The notes beneath the pieces were generated by a model. The model did no database searches, was not told where the DNA came from, and saw nothing but the letters and a program-made list of their open reading frames with translations. DNA of 64,000 nucleotides, from positions 1 through 64,000 of the forward strand of contig DASVVT010000010.1 of the NCBI GenBank assembly GCA_036386415.1. The letters run 5' to 3'. Shown here piece after piece: positions 18,801 through 26,722 of the stretch. The stretch is from DASVVT01 sp036386415. Its GTDB lineage: Bacteria; Acidobacteriota; Blastocatellia; Pyrinomonadales; Pyrinomonadaceae. The number at the start of each line of letters is the position of its first letter. The stretch's first letter is position 1. The translations under genes and the position numbers were made by a program.

Positions 18801-21586
18801 GTAACGCAGGACACAGTTCCCCCGCCCGTGCCGGACGAGGTGAACTTCAGGTAGTTGAGATTGCCGACCGCCCCGCTTGCGCCAGACGCATCCATGCTGA
18901 TGCGCATGACCTGCTGGCCTGCGCTGAGGCTCACGCTGGGCGTCGTCAGAGTCTGCCAGGTCTGCCAGCCCCCTGTGTTCGGGATAGTGATGGCTCCCGT
19001 CTTATCCGCCCCATCAAACTCGACGTGGAAGGTCCCGCCGCCGCCATTTGACGCCACCCTCGATTCAAGGGTGTACGTTCCTGCCGTCTGGACATTGACA
19101 GTGTATTCCAGCCACTCTCCGCCCGCGATCCAGCCGACGTTGAAGCCGCCTCCAGTATCGGTGGTGCTTTCAATATCTACATTCTCCGACGCTCTATACA
19201 CGCCTCCATTATTGCCCACCCCGCCGTCCTGATAGGCCACACCCTCGCCACCGTTGTCGAAATCTTCGGCCTGGATGGTTCCTGGAATGGGGGCAGGCGT
19301 CCCCGTGAAGGGCGTCTGCCCGCCGGGTGTCGGCGTCGGCGTCGGCGTGGGTGTCGGAGTCGTCCCCACATTCACCGCCACGTTGTCCATCGTCGATGTA
19401 TTGAGCACGGTGTTATCGTGGCTCGTGACGATCATGCCGATATAGACAGTGTTTGGCATGAACATATTGGTGGTGCCAAGCAGCGTCCAGGCAGTGCCGT
19501 TCGAAGAGGTATAGGCATTGAAGTTGCCGCCGCTGCGCGCCAGTCTGAGCCAGTAGGGAGCGGTCGAAGTTGAGCTTGCGACCACACTCATGCTGCCTCC
19601 GGCTGTGCTGCGAGCCATAAACTCAAGGCCGCCGTTCGGCTTGACATCCAGAATCGCGTTGCGCGACGAGGCCGTCAGGTTCTCGCGGATCATCACACCG
19701 GCCTTGGCGAACTGGTTCGTGTTCTGAATGCTGGTCACGCGCGCGATTATTTCTCCATCGCCGCTCAGCGGTTGATACACGTACCGGAAGGCATCTGCGG
19801 TTCCCCAGATGTCCGCTCCCGAACCCTTAATCGTGAAGGCTCCGCTGGCGTAAGTGGCGCTGCCCGCGACGCCGACGCTGCCAACGTCCTGTGTCGCCCA
19901 GGGACTCGGCAACTGGCTCGGTGTGGGCGAGGGTGACGGAGTCGGAGTCGGAGACGGAGACGGCGTCGGAGTTGGAGTCGGAGTCGGAGTCGGGGTCACG
20001 CCGGAGCGTGGGCTCTCCGCCGGTCCCGTGCCGCTCGGCACGAAGCTAGCGGTCTTGGTGAGCAGCAGCCGGTCGAAGCGAAAGCCGTCCTCTCGCATCC
20101 ACACGTTGATGGTATGCACGCCCGCCGTCGCCACGTTGATCTGCGCGACAGGACCGTCGAGCGTACTCTTAAACCACGTCCACGCGCCGTACGTGCTGTT
20201 TGACATGCGGTCGGAGCTTGAGATGATCTTTCCATCGAGCCCGACATGCACGGAGTTATTGTTATCGTCATCGGCCAGATTGCGAATCCAGACGTGATAG
20301 ACACCCGTGGTCGCAAACTGCACCTGATATTGCAGCTCTGTGCTGCCGGTCGTGAATCCGCCGTTGACCACCGTGCCCGTGTCGGGCTCGGCAACCATGA
20401 AGCCTGTTCCGGCGAAGCCCGCGCGATTGGTACGCGCTACCCAGGACTTTCCGGCGCGAGTGATCTGGCCGTCCATGTGCTCTGCCTCGATCACCACCTG
20501 CCCGCCCTGTTCGACGAAAGCGTTGGTGGAAAGATCAAGCCGCTGGTGCGTCGTCGTAGGCGAATCGCCCGTCGCGGTTGCTCCGCCGGGGATGTAGACG
20601 CTGCTGCCAATCGTCGCGCCCTGTGTGCCGTGGCGCGGGGTCGGCATCGCAGGTAGAGCCGTCCAGGTGTTGGTCGCCGGGTTGTACTCTTCGGCGCTGG
20701 CTTCGACTCCGCAGTTTGAGCCTGCACCCTCGCCGCCGAAAGCCTGTATGCGCCCATTAGCCGATCCGCTGGCGAGACCGCCATGTCCGGCGAGCATCGG
20801 CGCGAGGCTGCTCCAGGTGTTGGTCGCTGGGTCGTAGACTTCGAGCGTCTTGAGCGGCGAGCAAGTCGCACCGTTTCTACCGCCAACGGCGTAGAACTTA
20901 CCATTGAGGGCGATGCCAGCCATGTGGTCGCGCGCGGTCGGTATCGAAGGCAGCGACTGCCAGACGTTGGTGGCGGGGTCATAGACGAGGAACTGATTGG
21001 TCGAAGGCTCGCTGTGTGAAGTCAGGAAGCCGCCGACCACATAGATTTTCCCGTTGATCGCCGCCGCTCCCATCGCGGCGCGTGGCGACGGCAGAGGCGC
21101 GAGGCTGGTCCAGGTGTTGTTGATCGAGTCGTATCTCTGAACGGTATCGACCGTCGGCGAGGGAAAGCTTGTGATGCCGCCCATGATGTAGATAAAATTG
21201 CCTATGGTGGCGACGGCAATGTGATCGCGAGCGGGGCCGGGATATGGGGCGCGCGTCGTCCAGGCGTGGGTCGCCGGATCGAACATATAAACGGCGTTGG
21301 AGCGAACTTGATTCGTCGAGCCGCCAATCACGTAGACCTTGCCATTCAAGGCTGTGGAAGCCAGTTCCTGCAAAGCCTTCGGGAGGCTCGTCTCAGTTGT
21401 CCATGTGCCCTGGGCTGAGCCGACACCGGATAAAAGGCGTAGAAAGAGCGTCAAGCCGATCAAGACGAGCACACATTTCAAGAGGTTGCTGCCGCGCCTA
21501 TTGCGGCGTTGAAGCGAGCGGGCGGGCGGGCGGGCGAATCCCTTCGTTGCGTTCGAACGGGGCATGTTTCGACGCTTGGTAGCCAT
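15848..21586 (-). CDS. Giant secreted Kelch / CBM / sorbosone-dehydrogenase-like mosaic protein
   Basis: A 1912-residue exported protein. The start ATG has GAGGAAA about 5 nt upstream. The basic N-terminus is followed by a hydrophobic segment (about 38-58, VGSAQG cleavage-like). Kelch-type propeller repeats (VYVIGG, IYVVGG, FYAVGG) cover about 60-360. A carbohydrate-binding-like domain (IEAEHMDG) follows at about 364-509, then a TP-rich linker (about 529-554), a DUF1349/LamG-like domain (564-739), a second TP linker, a CBM6-like domain (AEDFDNGGEG, about 770-915), another LamG-like domain (936-1155), a glucose/sorbosone dehydrogenase-like propeller (about 1170-1600; AFGPDGKLYVA, GLDFGPDGWLYIS), thrombospondin type-3 calcium repeats (about 1612-1665, DDDGDG) and a final LamG-like domain. 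It probably binds extracellular polysaccharide; oxidase activity is possible but the catalytic residues were not verified. Confidence 0.85.
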   Translation of the reverse strand: MATKRRNMPRSNATKGFARPPARSLQRRNRRGSNLLKCVLVLIGLTLFLRLLSGVGSAQGTWTTETSLPKALQELASTALNGKVYVIGGSTNQVRSNAVYMFDPATHAWTTRAPYPGPARDHIAVATIGNFIYIMGGITSFPSPTVDTVQRYDSINNTWTSLAPLPSPRAAMGAAAINGKIYVVGGFLTSHSEPSTNQFLVYDPATNVWQSLPSIPTARDHMAGIALNGKFYAVGGRNGATCSPLKTLEVYDPATNTWSSLAPMLAGHGGLASGSANGRIQAFGGEGAGSNCGVEASAEEYNPATNTWTALPAMPTPRHGTQGATIGSSVYIPGGATATGDSPTTTHQRLDLSTNAFVEQGGQVVIEAEHMDGQITRAGKSWVARTNRAGFAGTGFMVAEPDTGTVVNGGFTTGSTELQYQVQFATTGVYHVWIRNLADDDNNNSVHVGLDGKIISSSDRMSNSTYGAWTWFKSTLDGPVAQINVATAGVHTINVWMREDGFRFDRLLLTKTASFVPSGTGPAESPRSGVTPTPTPTPTPTPSPSPTPTPSPSPTPSQLPSPWATQDVGSVGVAGSATYASGAFTIKGSGADIWGTADAFRYVYQPLSGDGEIIARVTSIQNTNQFAKAGVMIRENLTASSRNAILDVKPNGGLEFMARSTAGGSMSVVASSTSTAPYWLRLARSGGNFNAYTSSNGTAWTLLGTTNMFMPNTVYIGMIVTSHDNTVLNTSTMDNVAVNVGTTPTPTPTPTPTPGGQTPFTGTPAPIPGTIQAEDFDNGGEGVAYQDGGVGNNGGVYRASENVDIESTTDTGGGFNVGWIAGGEWLEYTVNVQTAGTYTLESRVASNGGGGTFHVEFDGADKTGAITIPNTGGWQTWQTLTTPSVSLSAGQQVMRISMDASGASGAVGNLNYLKFTSSGTGGGTVSCVTSANPTTLNFSSTVADSYAGSGFKCFMPGSVAPDGSGLNLDTTSSQLTITSTDGEAYSTNNTQNNALALKFNNTGSYSVRARIRGPFVTTSQYQAGGIFLALDTDNYVKFVLGQIGGSARLEFAQETTANFASAAPDTGFNFTDIDSNAEALDLWLVRKTDGNVEALYRTITNLTTTPVLGPIVSAGTTAAAPPWMISSTQLYGGLLTTDAGLGNSINVNYDEFQLGSAVSAAISFTNKVIIKSGTTSGGAFGINGFLMPTSIAFGPDGKLYVATLLGKIYILTLDENALVQPGQVAITSVQVLDVIYNRPTRTCNINNNPSNCQFVAGSPTGRQTLGIAFGPESTATNLKLYVTHSDPRYGENNAPDALAIDTHSGTITRLTLQPNASTSDPNDYSVTGNQDLVVGLPRSREAHSINGLDFGPDGWLYISIGGHTNRGKPSTFFSNLAEYYLSASVVRLNVNGLGSTTLPIDVTNVTTASNMTPLVGKFELFATGFRNAYDLHWHSNGKLYINDNSDNLGQGNTPNAEDGCPNTQSLDPGSRPDKLLLVSQNKYGGHPNPTHGECVFYDGSVYNPPLQPDPNFLAPLLYYDDGSSSNGLTEYTSSAFNGQMKGNLISATYSGNQNVRRVVLNATGTGVVQEKNLGQFKNPLDVTTDANGVIYVAEFGSNQITLMIPNASVNCGDSSNPDDDGDLYTDADEIDNGTDPCSASSTPTDFDGDHTSDLNDPDDDGDGIIDTQDQLYFDPQNGSATASTLAFEWNPGDALGKVANTGFTGVQIASNGPRINTNGIFVAGAAGFLGLPTYSGTAEGATNSQVNALQLGFNSKSSFRLWSRISQPFQTTPPAAGHMGAIIFGPDQDNFIRLALLGAAGGNQTLQLGLEQAGVFNPQASISLGTAAINNLDIFLVGDFSAKTVSAYYILNGGTRLALGGAVTVPAAWFSDNVGAARNTSLAGVMDSHGSATATTFVYDFFRIDRNVTFAP

Positions 21587-21615
21587 TAATTTTCCTCAAC
21601 GATCTCTATTAGCTT

Positions 21616-21710
21616 GCAGGCCGTAAGACATACGGCCTGCGTCAAGATGGCAGTTGACCCGGCAGGGTCAGCGAACGCCGCTCACGGAGCCTCTGCCTCG
21701 GTGTGAGCGG
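21616..21710 (-). other. Structured 5' leader of the Kelch protein gene
   Basis: Three stem-loops follow one another within 125 nt upstream of the start: GCAGGCCGTA/TACGGCCTGC (21616-21640, perfect 10 bp), TGACCC-GGCA-GGGTCA (21655-21670) and CTCAC/GTGAG (ends near 21681 and 21707). This is more paired structure than an average leader; no known riboswitch is recognised. Confidence 0.4.
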
Positions 21711-21737
21711 GAACTATTCCTTACTCTCAACAGATAA

Positions 21738-21764
21738 ATGAGTAATTCGTTCGGAATTCAGGAG
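21738..21764 (-). promoter_or_regulatory. Degenerate copy of the 11-bp direct-repeat operator (Kelch gene)
   Basis: Plus-strand TGAGTAATTC at 21739 and GAATTC 11 bp later align with the operator at 8824-8850 (TGAGTAATTC, GCAATTC, then GAGA). The AATTC core is kept at 11-bp spacing but only the outer half-sites resemble CTCAA, and no TATCNT stands at the expected place. It may be a weak site or coincidence. Confidence 0.35.
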
Positions 21765-22069
21765 AATCTACTGAAAAGCCGCGTGGTCGGCCACAGAAAA
21801 CGTTGCGCCGCAGAGATTAACATTATTCCGGCAATTAAGGGAAGGGCTTTCACGCGCAAGGAGGGTCTAATAGCCATGAGCGATTGAGCGCGCCTTCCTT
21901 AACGGTCGGGCTTCCCCGTGGAAGATAGTTGATGACGGAATCCCGACTGTTTGCGAGAGCGTGTGCTACGTCCCACTTGATTATGTGATCTCTAAAATGA
22001 ATAGCTCATAATCGGTTGAAGGTTAATGACGTTGTTTCACTCACCAGGGGGTCTGATACAGGCGAGACA

Positions 22070-22320
22070 GACACGCGCAAGAAGTTCTCCGATACATGTT
22101 CAAAGCTCATCGACTTCGTGCAGAGTCCTTCGACATTTGTACGAAGCCCGCTGACAGGTACGCGACTTGCGCCGACAAATGTATAAACCATGCCGACAGA
22201 TGCGCAAAGTCCATCGACACATGCGCAAGACCCTCCGACAGATGTGTAAAACGCGCCGATTTGCGCGCTCATCGCTCCAACAAAAGCGCAAGATTGGTCG
22301 ATACGTGTGGGGATGATCCA
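22070..22320. repeat. Array of twelve degenerate 21-bp tandem units
   Basis: Units start at 22070, 22091, 22112, 22132, 22153, 22174, 22195, 22216, 22237, 22258, 22279 and 22300. Eleven are exactly 21 bp and one is 20 bp. Most begin GACAnaTGcGcAAa and end in a pyrimidine-rich CCnTCC or CnTC. Both strands are open through parts of the array because the period is a multiple of three, but no ribosome-binding site or known protein feature supports a gene. It lies in the 998-bp gap 5' of the Kelch gene and of the plus-strand gene at 22585. Confidence 0.8.
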
Positions 22321-22436
22321 CAAACGCACAACTAGGTCAAAAAGTGCGCCGAAGACCGCTCTTGCGTTGCGGGAGACAGGGTGCAGAGTTCTTTAAACTC
22401 AACCAATAGCGAGAATCGCGGCGCTTGAAAAATTTG

Positions 22437-22464
22437 TTGCAAGTGGAGCAGAAAGCGATATAAT
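22437..22464 (+). promoter_or_regulatory. Sigma-70-type promoter for the gene at 22585
   Basis: TTGCAA (22437-22442) and TATAAT (22459-22464) are separated by 16 bp, close to the housekeeping consensus. Transcription would start near 22471, giving a leader of about 115 nt before the ATG at 22585. Confidence 0.6.
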
Positions 22465-22584
22465 CCGGGCGTCTTTTCAGCGAACGCTGCCGCACCTCCG
22501 ACCCCGAAGCGCCACGGCGTTCATGCCCTTGACTCACCGGAAGGCATCTTTAATCCTTCCTTTGCCACGAAAGGACTACCCATC

Positions 22585-23256
22585 ATGCACGATCAGCAAA
22601 GAAGACGTTTCGAGAGAATCGTCCGTTCAGCCGACTTCGCTACATCTCTGGCTGAACCTTTTGCGCCGGAGAGCCGTGGAGGCAAAGCGCTGGCCGAACT
22701 GCGCACCAGCATCGAAGAGCTGGAAAGCACGGACGCTGCGGTCTTGACCAATGTCCGCTCTGCGCGCCAGGGCACGACGAGCAAGAATGAAGCGCGCCAG
22801 GCGTTGCGCGACCAGATAGACGCGATCAGCGATACGGGCAAGACCATCGGGATGGATCACCCCGAACTCAAAGAGAAGTTCCGCCGACCGCGCGGCAACG
22901 CCAACGATCAGACGCTCGTCAGCGTCGGGCGCTCGTTCGCGGCGGAGGCCACACCCGTCAAAAATCTATTCATCGAATACGACCTGCCCGCAGATTTTAT
23001 AGACCGTCTCAACGCGAGCCTCGACGCCTTCGAGCAATCCGTCAACCAGCAAAACGCGGGCGCGAGCGCCAGCCGCTCGTCGCGCGTCTCAATTGAAGCC
23101 ACGCTCGACCGTGCCGAGCAGGAACTAGCGCGACTCGACACGGCCATGCAGAACAAGTACCGAGACGACGCCGCGACCCTCTCCGCCTGGAAGAGCGCCA
23201 GTCGCGTCGAACGCTCCCCGCGCAAGAAGAAAGAGACCCCGACGCCGCAGAAGTGA
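22585..23256 (+). CDS. Conserved-looking soluble helical protein of unknown function
   Basis: A 223-residue hydrophilic protein with AAAGGA about 10 nt before the ATG. No signal peptide or membrane segment. The sequence is rich in Ala, Glu, Arg and Asp with predicted long helices (about 30-85 and 150-205, the latter with EATLDRAEQELARLDTAM) and a middle segment (about 105-150) with hydrophobic residues. The tail is basic (RKKKE). I do not recognise the family; coiled-coil helices suggest a protein-protein or DNA-associated role, which is speculation. Codon use matches the neighbouring high-G+C genes, which supports that it is real. Confidence 0.6.
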   Translation: MHDQQRRRFERIVRSADFATSLAEPFAPESRGGKALAELRTSIEELESTDAAVLTNVRSARQGTTSKNEARQALRDQIDAISDTGKTIGMDHPELKEKFRRPRGNANDQTLVSVGRSFAAEATPVKNLFIEYDLPADFIDRLNASLDAFEQSVNQQNAGASASRSSRVSIEATLDRAEQELARLDTAMQNKYRDDAATLSAWKSASRVERSPRKKKETPTPQK

Positions 23257-23349
23257 CGCCGCAGAGAGGTTCACGTATACCGGGAGCGCGGGCGACTCAA
23301 CAGCCCGTGCGCGCGAAAGCGTGCTCGTAATCGAATGAGGAGTAGTGAA

Positions 23350-24261
23350 ATGGAAGTAGATTACTTAAGGAAAGTAGATTACCTAAAACTATCCGAACAG
23401 TATGGCAGTTTTCTCGTAGCAATCGGTGGCGTCAGCATTACCGTGCTCACCCTTGTCTTAACTTTCGAATTCACACCAGTCCCAGGAGATTCACGCTCGT
23501 ATCTGGTCGCAGCCTTGATCGTTGCAACGATCTCCTGTTTCACGGGCGCTCACATGATGACAGAAACGGCAGCGTTCATTAGTCATGCCAGAAGACTTGC
23601 TGAAGAAAAACTGCTGAACGAGCTACTGGCTGGGAACGTCCAGTATGAAGCTTCTACTGGCAATACAGGTGAGCGCTTGTTCGTATTAGCCAGTACGAAC
23701 ATTTTCATCTCAGTAATTCTGGTGATCTTCGCCGCCATGTTGCTGCCGATAGTATCCCGCAGGGTGGATGTTCCCACTATTGCACCAATCTCTCTTATAG
23801 TTTTTTTGCTAATCATAGGCACTATCATCTTCTGGATGTATCTCGCCGCCCGTCATCGTTCGCCCGCCCCTGATCCTCAGACTGAAGTCAAGCGGGATGT
23901 GATAACCATCGTACCCATCCTGGGTGCGATAGTAGCTATTATTCTTTTTGTTTGGCATCCGTCCAGGACACACTTGCTCTGGGTCTCATTTATTCCTATC
24001 GCTTTTTCTCCAATGGCTTCGCTTATCCACTTTGCCCAGACTTTTGAAGACGGCCAAACCCGCAGTGAAGATAGATGGCTCTTTGGCTCACTCGTGACTC
24101 TCTGCTGTACATTGCTTAAGCAACATTGTAGGGGCAGGGCTTGTGCCTGCCCGCTTTTGTTCGACCGGCGGGCAGGGACAAGCCCTGCCCCTACAATGTT
24201 GCTGATGCTGGTAAATTCATCTGCAAAACGCTCTAGAGCTAGAAAAAGGAAAGTCAATTAA
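23350..24261 (+). CDS. Six-helix membrane protein of unknown function, C-terminus overrun by a repeat
   Basis: Start chosen at ATG 23350 because GAGGAG lies 7 nt upstream; an in-frame ATG at 23335 has no such site. The 303-residue product has about six hydrophobic segments (roughly 16-34, 46-68, 104-128, 136-160, 180-198, 203-225). The family is not recognised. From about residue 258 the frame runs into the fold-back repeat at 24122-24200, which encodes a Cys/Arg/Pro-rich tail (HCRGRACACP), so the original C-terminus has probably been replaced. The gene is clearly more A+T-rich than its neighbours, which hints at separate ancestry. Confidence 0.55.
   Translation: MEVDYLRKVDYLKLSEQYGSFLVAIGGVSITVLTLVLTFEFTPVPGDSRSYLVAALIVATISCFTGAHMMTETAAFISHARRLAEEKLLNELLAGNVQYEASTGNTGERLFVLASTNIFISVILVIFAAMLLPIVSRRVDVPTIAPISLIVFLLIIGTIIFWMYLAARHRSPAPDPQTEVKRDVITIVPILGAIVAIILFVWHPSRTHLLWVSFIPIAFSPMASLIHFAQTFEDGQTRSEDRWLFGSLVTLCCTLLKQHCRGRACACPLLFDRRAGTSPAPTMLLMLVNSSAKRSRARKRKVN
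24122..24200. repeat. Near-perfect fold-back repeat (GTAGGGGCAGGGC type) inside a gene end
   Basis: The arms AACATTGTAGGGGCAGGGCT (from 24122) and its complement ending AGCCCTGCCCCTACAATGTT (to 24200) pair almost completely around a short loop with CGCTTTTGTTCGACC. It looks like a MITE-like or REP-like insertion; the membrane-protein frame reads through it. Confidence 0.85.
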
Positions 24262-24343
24262 ACGCACAGGGCGCAAAGTGCATCGCAAAGGAGTAGCTTC
24301 TCTGCGCTCTTTGCGTCTTCCACTTTGCGCCCTTTGCGTTTAG
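24259..24343. repeat. Fold-back repeat element, CGCAAAG word family
   Basis: The arms TAAACGCACAGGGCGCAAAG and CTTTGCGCCCTTTGCGTTTA are reverse complements with 9-nt internal words. It begins at the plus-strand stop (24261) and ends 24 nt before the stop of the convergent Wzt gene, so it lies at a convergent junction. Confidence 0.8.
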
Positions 24344-24367
24344 AAGTCTTCCGTTCTTTTGAATACT

Positions 24368-25630
24368 CTATCTTCTGGAAGCAAGCTCCCCAAACGATTG
24401 GTCAGCGTGTGTGCCGTTCTTGGTCGCGGCCCCTTGCGTGACGCGCCAACTGTGCGGCAGGTAGAAGCGTCCGTGGACGAGCTTGCCTGGATCGACGCGA
24501 AGCATCGCACAGCGGGGTTGCCAGTCAATGGCTGTCGGAGCATCGCGGTGCTTGATGACTGTGTCGAGGTGATAGATGCCCGGTTGGAGACCCAGCTCGG
24601 CGCAGGAGAATTCGACCACACCCACCCCCGGCTCAAGTGCTATAGGGGAGTCGCCAGGCTCGGTCGTCAACTGGCATTGCAGGTTGCCGTCTCCCGAAAA
24701 GAAGATGATCTCGAAAACAACGTCCTTGAGATGCTCGCGCGCCTCGTACTCGAAGCGCGCCGTGACAGCGTCGCCCGTGCGTGAAAAGTTGGTCTCGTGC
24801 CCCGTCGCGTCGTGGAAAGTGAGCGAAGTAATCGCGGCGCTCTTCGATTCGCCCCCGGCCTGTGGCGTATGCTGGCTGGTGGTCTGGGTAAAGCTGGCCG
24901 CACGTCTTTGATATTCAGCGATCACATCACGCGGAGCGCCGCTCGCGGCCACCTCGCCGCGCTCCATCAGGAGGACTCGGTCGCATAAACGCTCGACCGC
25001 GCCTAGATCGTGCGAGATGAAGACGATGGTCGTCCCCGTTCGCTTCAACTCGGTGATGCGTTCCAGGCACTTGGTCTGGAAGGCCGCATCGCCGACCGCG
25101 AGCACTTCGTCTAAAAGCAGAATATCAGGATCGAGAAAGGCTGCGATTGAGAAGCCGAGCCGCACGTACATCCCCGAAGAGTAGCGCTTGACGGGCGTGT
25201 CTATGAACTGACGGACGCCTGCGAAATCGACGATGCTGTCCAGCTTCCGGCTGATCTCGCGCCGCCGCATCCCAAGGATTGACCCGTTCAGGTAGATGTT
25301 TTCGCGCCCCGTCAGCTCCGGGTGAAAACCTGACCCGACTTCGATCAAGGCCGACAATCGCCCGTTGATCTTGATCTCGCCTGAGGTCGGCGTCGTGATG
25401 TTCGAGAGCAGCTTGAGGATCGTGCTCTTGCCCGCCCCGTTATGGCCTATGATGCCGAGCGCTTCGCCGCGTCTGACCTCGAAGCTGACATCATGCACAG
25501 CCCAGAAGGGGCGCGCACGCCGTCGCAGGCTCCGCAGCTTACGCACCAGCGGATTGCCGGACGCGCCTACAGCAGCTTCCTGGCGCACCATGTACTTCTT
25601 GGAAACGTGGTCGAATTTGAGATCAATCAT
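24368..25630 (-). CDS. wzt: Polysaccharide ABC transporter ATP-binding protein (Wzt-like)
   Basis: ATPase of a Wzm/Wzt-type exporter that moves lipid-linked polysaccharide across the inner membrane. Walker A GHNGAGKS is at 62-69, the signature YSSGM at 150-154 and Walker B ILLLDE at 170-175, followed by the switch-His region FISHDL. Residues about 255-400 form the beta-rich C-terminal extension typical of Wzt, which recognises the modified chain end. The length of 420 residues is normal for this class. I chose ATG 25630; a TTG twelve codons upstream lies in the fold-back repeat. The permease gene ends 106 nt upstream, and the repeat fills that gap. Confidence 0.88.
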   Translation of the reverse strand: MIDLKFDHVSKKYMVRQEAAVGASGNPLVRKLRSLRRRARPFWAVHDVSFEVRRGEALGIIGHNGAGKSTILKLLSNITTPTSGEIKINGRLSALIEVGSGFHPELTGRENIYLNGSILGMRRREISRKLDSIVDFAGVRQFIDTPVKRYSSGMYVRLGFSIAAFLDPDILLLDEVLAVGDAAFQTKCLERITELKRTGTTIVFISHDLGAVERLCDRVLLMERGEVAASGAPRDVIAEYQRRAASFTQTTSQHTPQAGGESKSAAITSLTFHDATGHETNFSRTGDAVTARFEYEAREHLKDVVFEIIFFSGDGNLQCQLTTEPGDSPIALEPGVGVVEFSCAELGLQPGIYHLDTVIKHRDAPTAIDWQPRCAMLRVDPGKLVHGRFYLPHSWRVTQGAATKNGTHADQSFGELASRR

Positions 25631-25646
25631 AGCTGCGACGAAAAAC

Positions 25647-25712
25647 TTTAAACGCAAAGAGCGCAAAAGAATCTGCTCCTTTGCGAGGTACTTTGCGCCC
25701 TGTGCGTTTAAA
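25647..25712. repeat. Fold-back repeat element, CGCAAAG word family
   Basis: The arms TTTAAACGCAAAGAGCGCAAA (25647 on) and a complement ending GTGCGTTTAAA pair around a short loop. It lies between the wzm stop and the wzt start. Confidence 0.75.
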
Positions 25713-25735
25713 TCTCTTCTTCATTCCTTCATGCT

Positions 25736-26623
25736 CTAAATAATATCGGCGACGGTCGCTTCGACGCGCTTGAAATAGATGTAGAAAGCGACGAGCAGCA
25801 GCATCGAGAGCAGGGCGGCGATGCCCAGCAGGCGCAGGTCTGGGCGCACGCCGTATAGCATCACCTGGCGAAAACTCTCAATCAATCCGGCCATGGGGTT
25901 CAACAGGTAGAAGGGCAGCAGGCGACGCGGCACGGCGCTCAGCGGATAAATCACCGGCGTGGCGAACATCCAGAGCTGAAGCAGCAGCGGCATCGCCACT
26001 CCGATGTCACGGAATCTGACCTGCGTCGCCGAAAAAAGGAACGCCATCGCGGTCGTAAAGATCATCATGACGGCGATTATCGGCAGACTGTAAAGAGCAT
26101 TGATCGTCAGCGGCACATGATAGTAGATCATCAATCCGATGAAGACGGTCGAGGCGATTAAAAAATCGAAGACGGCGGCAAACACGTACGTGAGCGGCAG
26201 GATTTCACGTGGGAAATAGACCTTGGTGACGAGATTCGAATGGCTGACGAGCGAGTTGGTGGCGTTCGTCAGCGCATTTGAAAAACCGGTCCACGGCAGA
26301 AGCGCCGCATACGCGAAGATGGCGTAGGGCGCGCCGTCGCTCGGCATCCTCGCGATGTACGAGAAGATGATCGTGTAGATCAGCATCAGCGAGAGCGGTT
26401 GGAGGATCGCCCAGGCGATGCCGAGCACAGACTGCTTGTATCGCACCTTGATGCGATGGACGCTGAGCGTGTAGAGCAGGTCTCTGTACTGCACAAGCTT
26501 ACGCACCCCGCCGAGCAGCCGTAGCGGAGAAAAAGAGGGCGCGCCGATAGTCGTGACGCGGCGCTCTGCCCCGCCTTGCAAGACGTGGTCGCCGACCAAC
26601 TCGGTTGAGATGTCAGAGCTCAT
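25736..26623 (-). CDS. wzm: Polysaccharide ABC transporter permease (Wzm-like)
   Basis: Membrane subunit of the exporter whose ATPase is encoded next to it. The 295-residue product has a cytoplasmic N-terminal part with the coupling region RYKQSVLGIAWAILQP (about 66-81), then six hydrophobic segments typical of the ABC-2 family (IIFSYI, LLPWTGF, VFDFLIASTVFIGL, MMIFTTAMAFLF, LLQLWMFATPVIYPL, LLSMLLLVAFYIYF). The family exports O-antigen, teichoic acid or capsule chains. The start ATG at 26623 is the first in frame. Upstream is a GT2 gene 99 nt away. Confidence 0.88.
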   Translation of the reverse strand: MSSDISTELVGDHVLQGGAERRVTTIGAPSFSPLRLLGGVRKLVQYRDLLYTLSVHRIKVRYKQSVLGIAWAILQPLSLMLIYTIIFSYIARMPSDGAPYAIFAYAALLPWTGFSNALTNATNSLVSHSNLVTKVYFPREILPLTYVFAAVFDFLIASTVFIGLMIYYHVPLTINALYSLPIIAVMMIFTTAMAFLFSATQVRFRDIGVAMPLLLQLWMFATPVIYPLSAVPRRLLPFYLLNPMAGLIESFRQVMLYGVRPDLRLLGIAALLSMLLLVAFYIYFKRVEATVADII

Positions 26624-26722
26624 TAGATCAAGTCTCCCGTAAAACCCGTGCTCGCGGACGCCATCATCTTAAACCGATCATACAACATATGCGCCCCAAA
26701 GCTTCGTCCCCATATTATAGAA

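Noticed and set aside
22070..22320. CRISPR array
   Set aside because: Units are contiguous with no spacers, diverged in sequence and exactly 21 bp; no cas genes are near.
22006..22335. Repeat-peptide genes across the 21-bp array on both strands
   Set aside because: The frames are open only because 21 is a multiple of three; opposite strands cannot both be coding here without further support.
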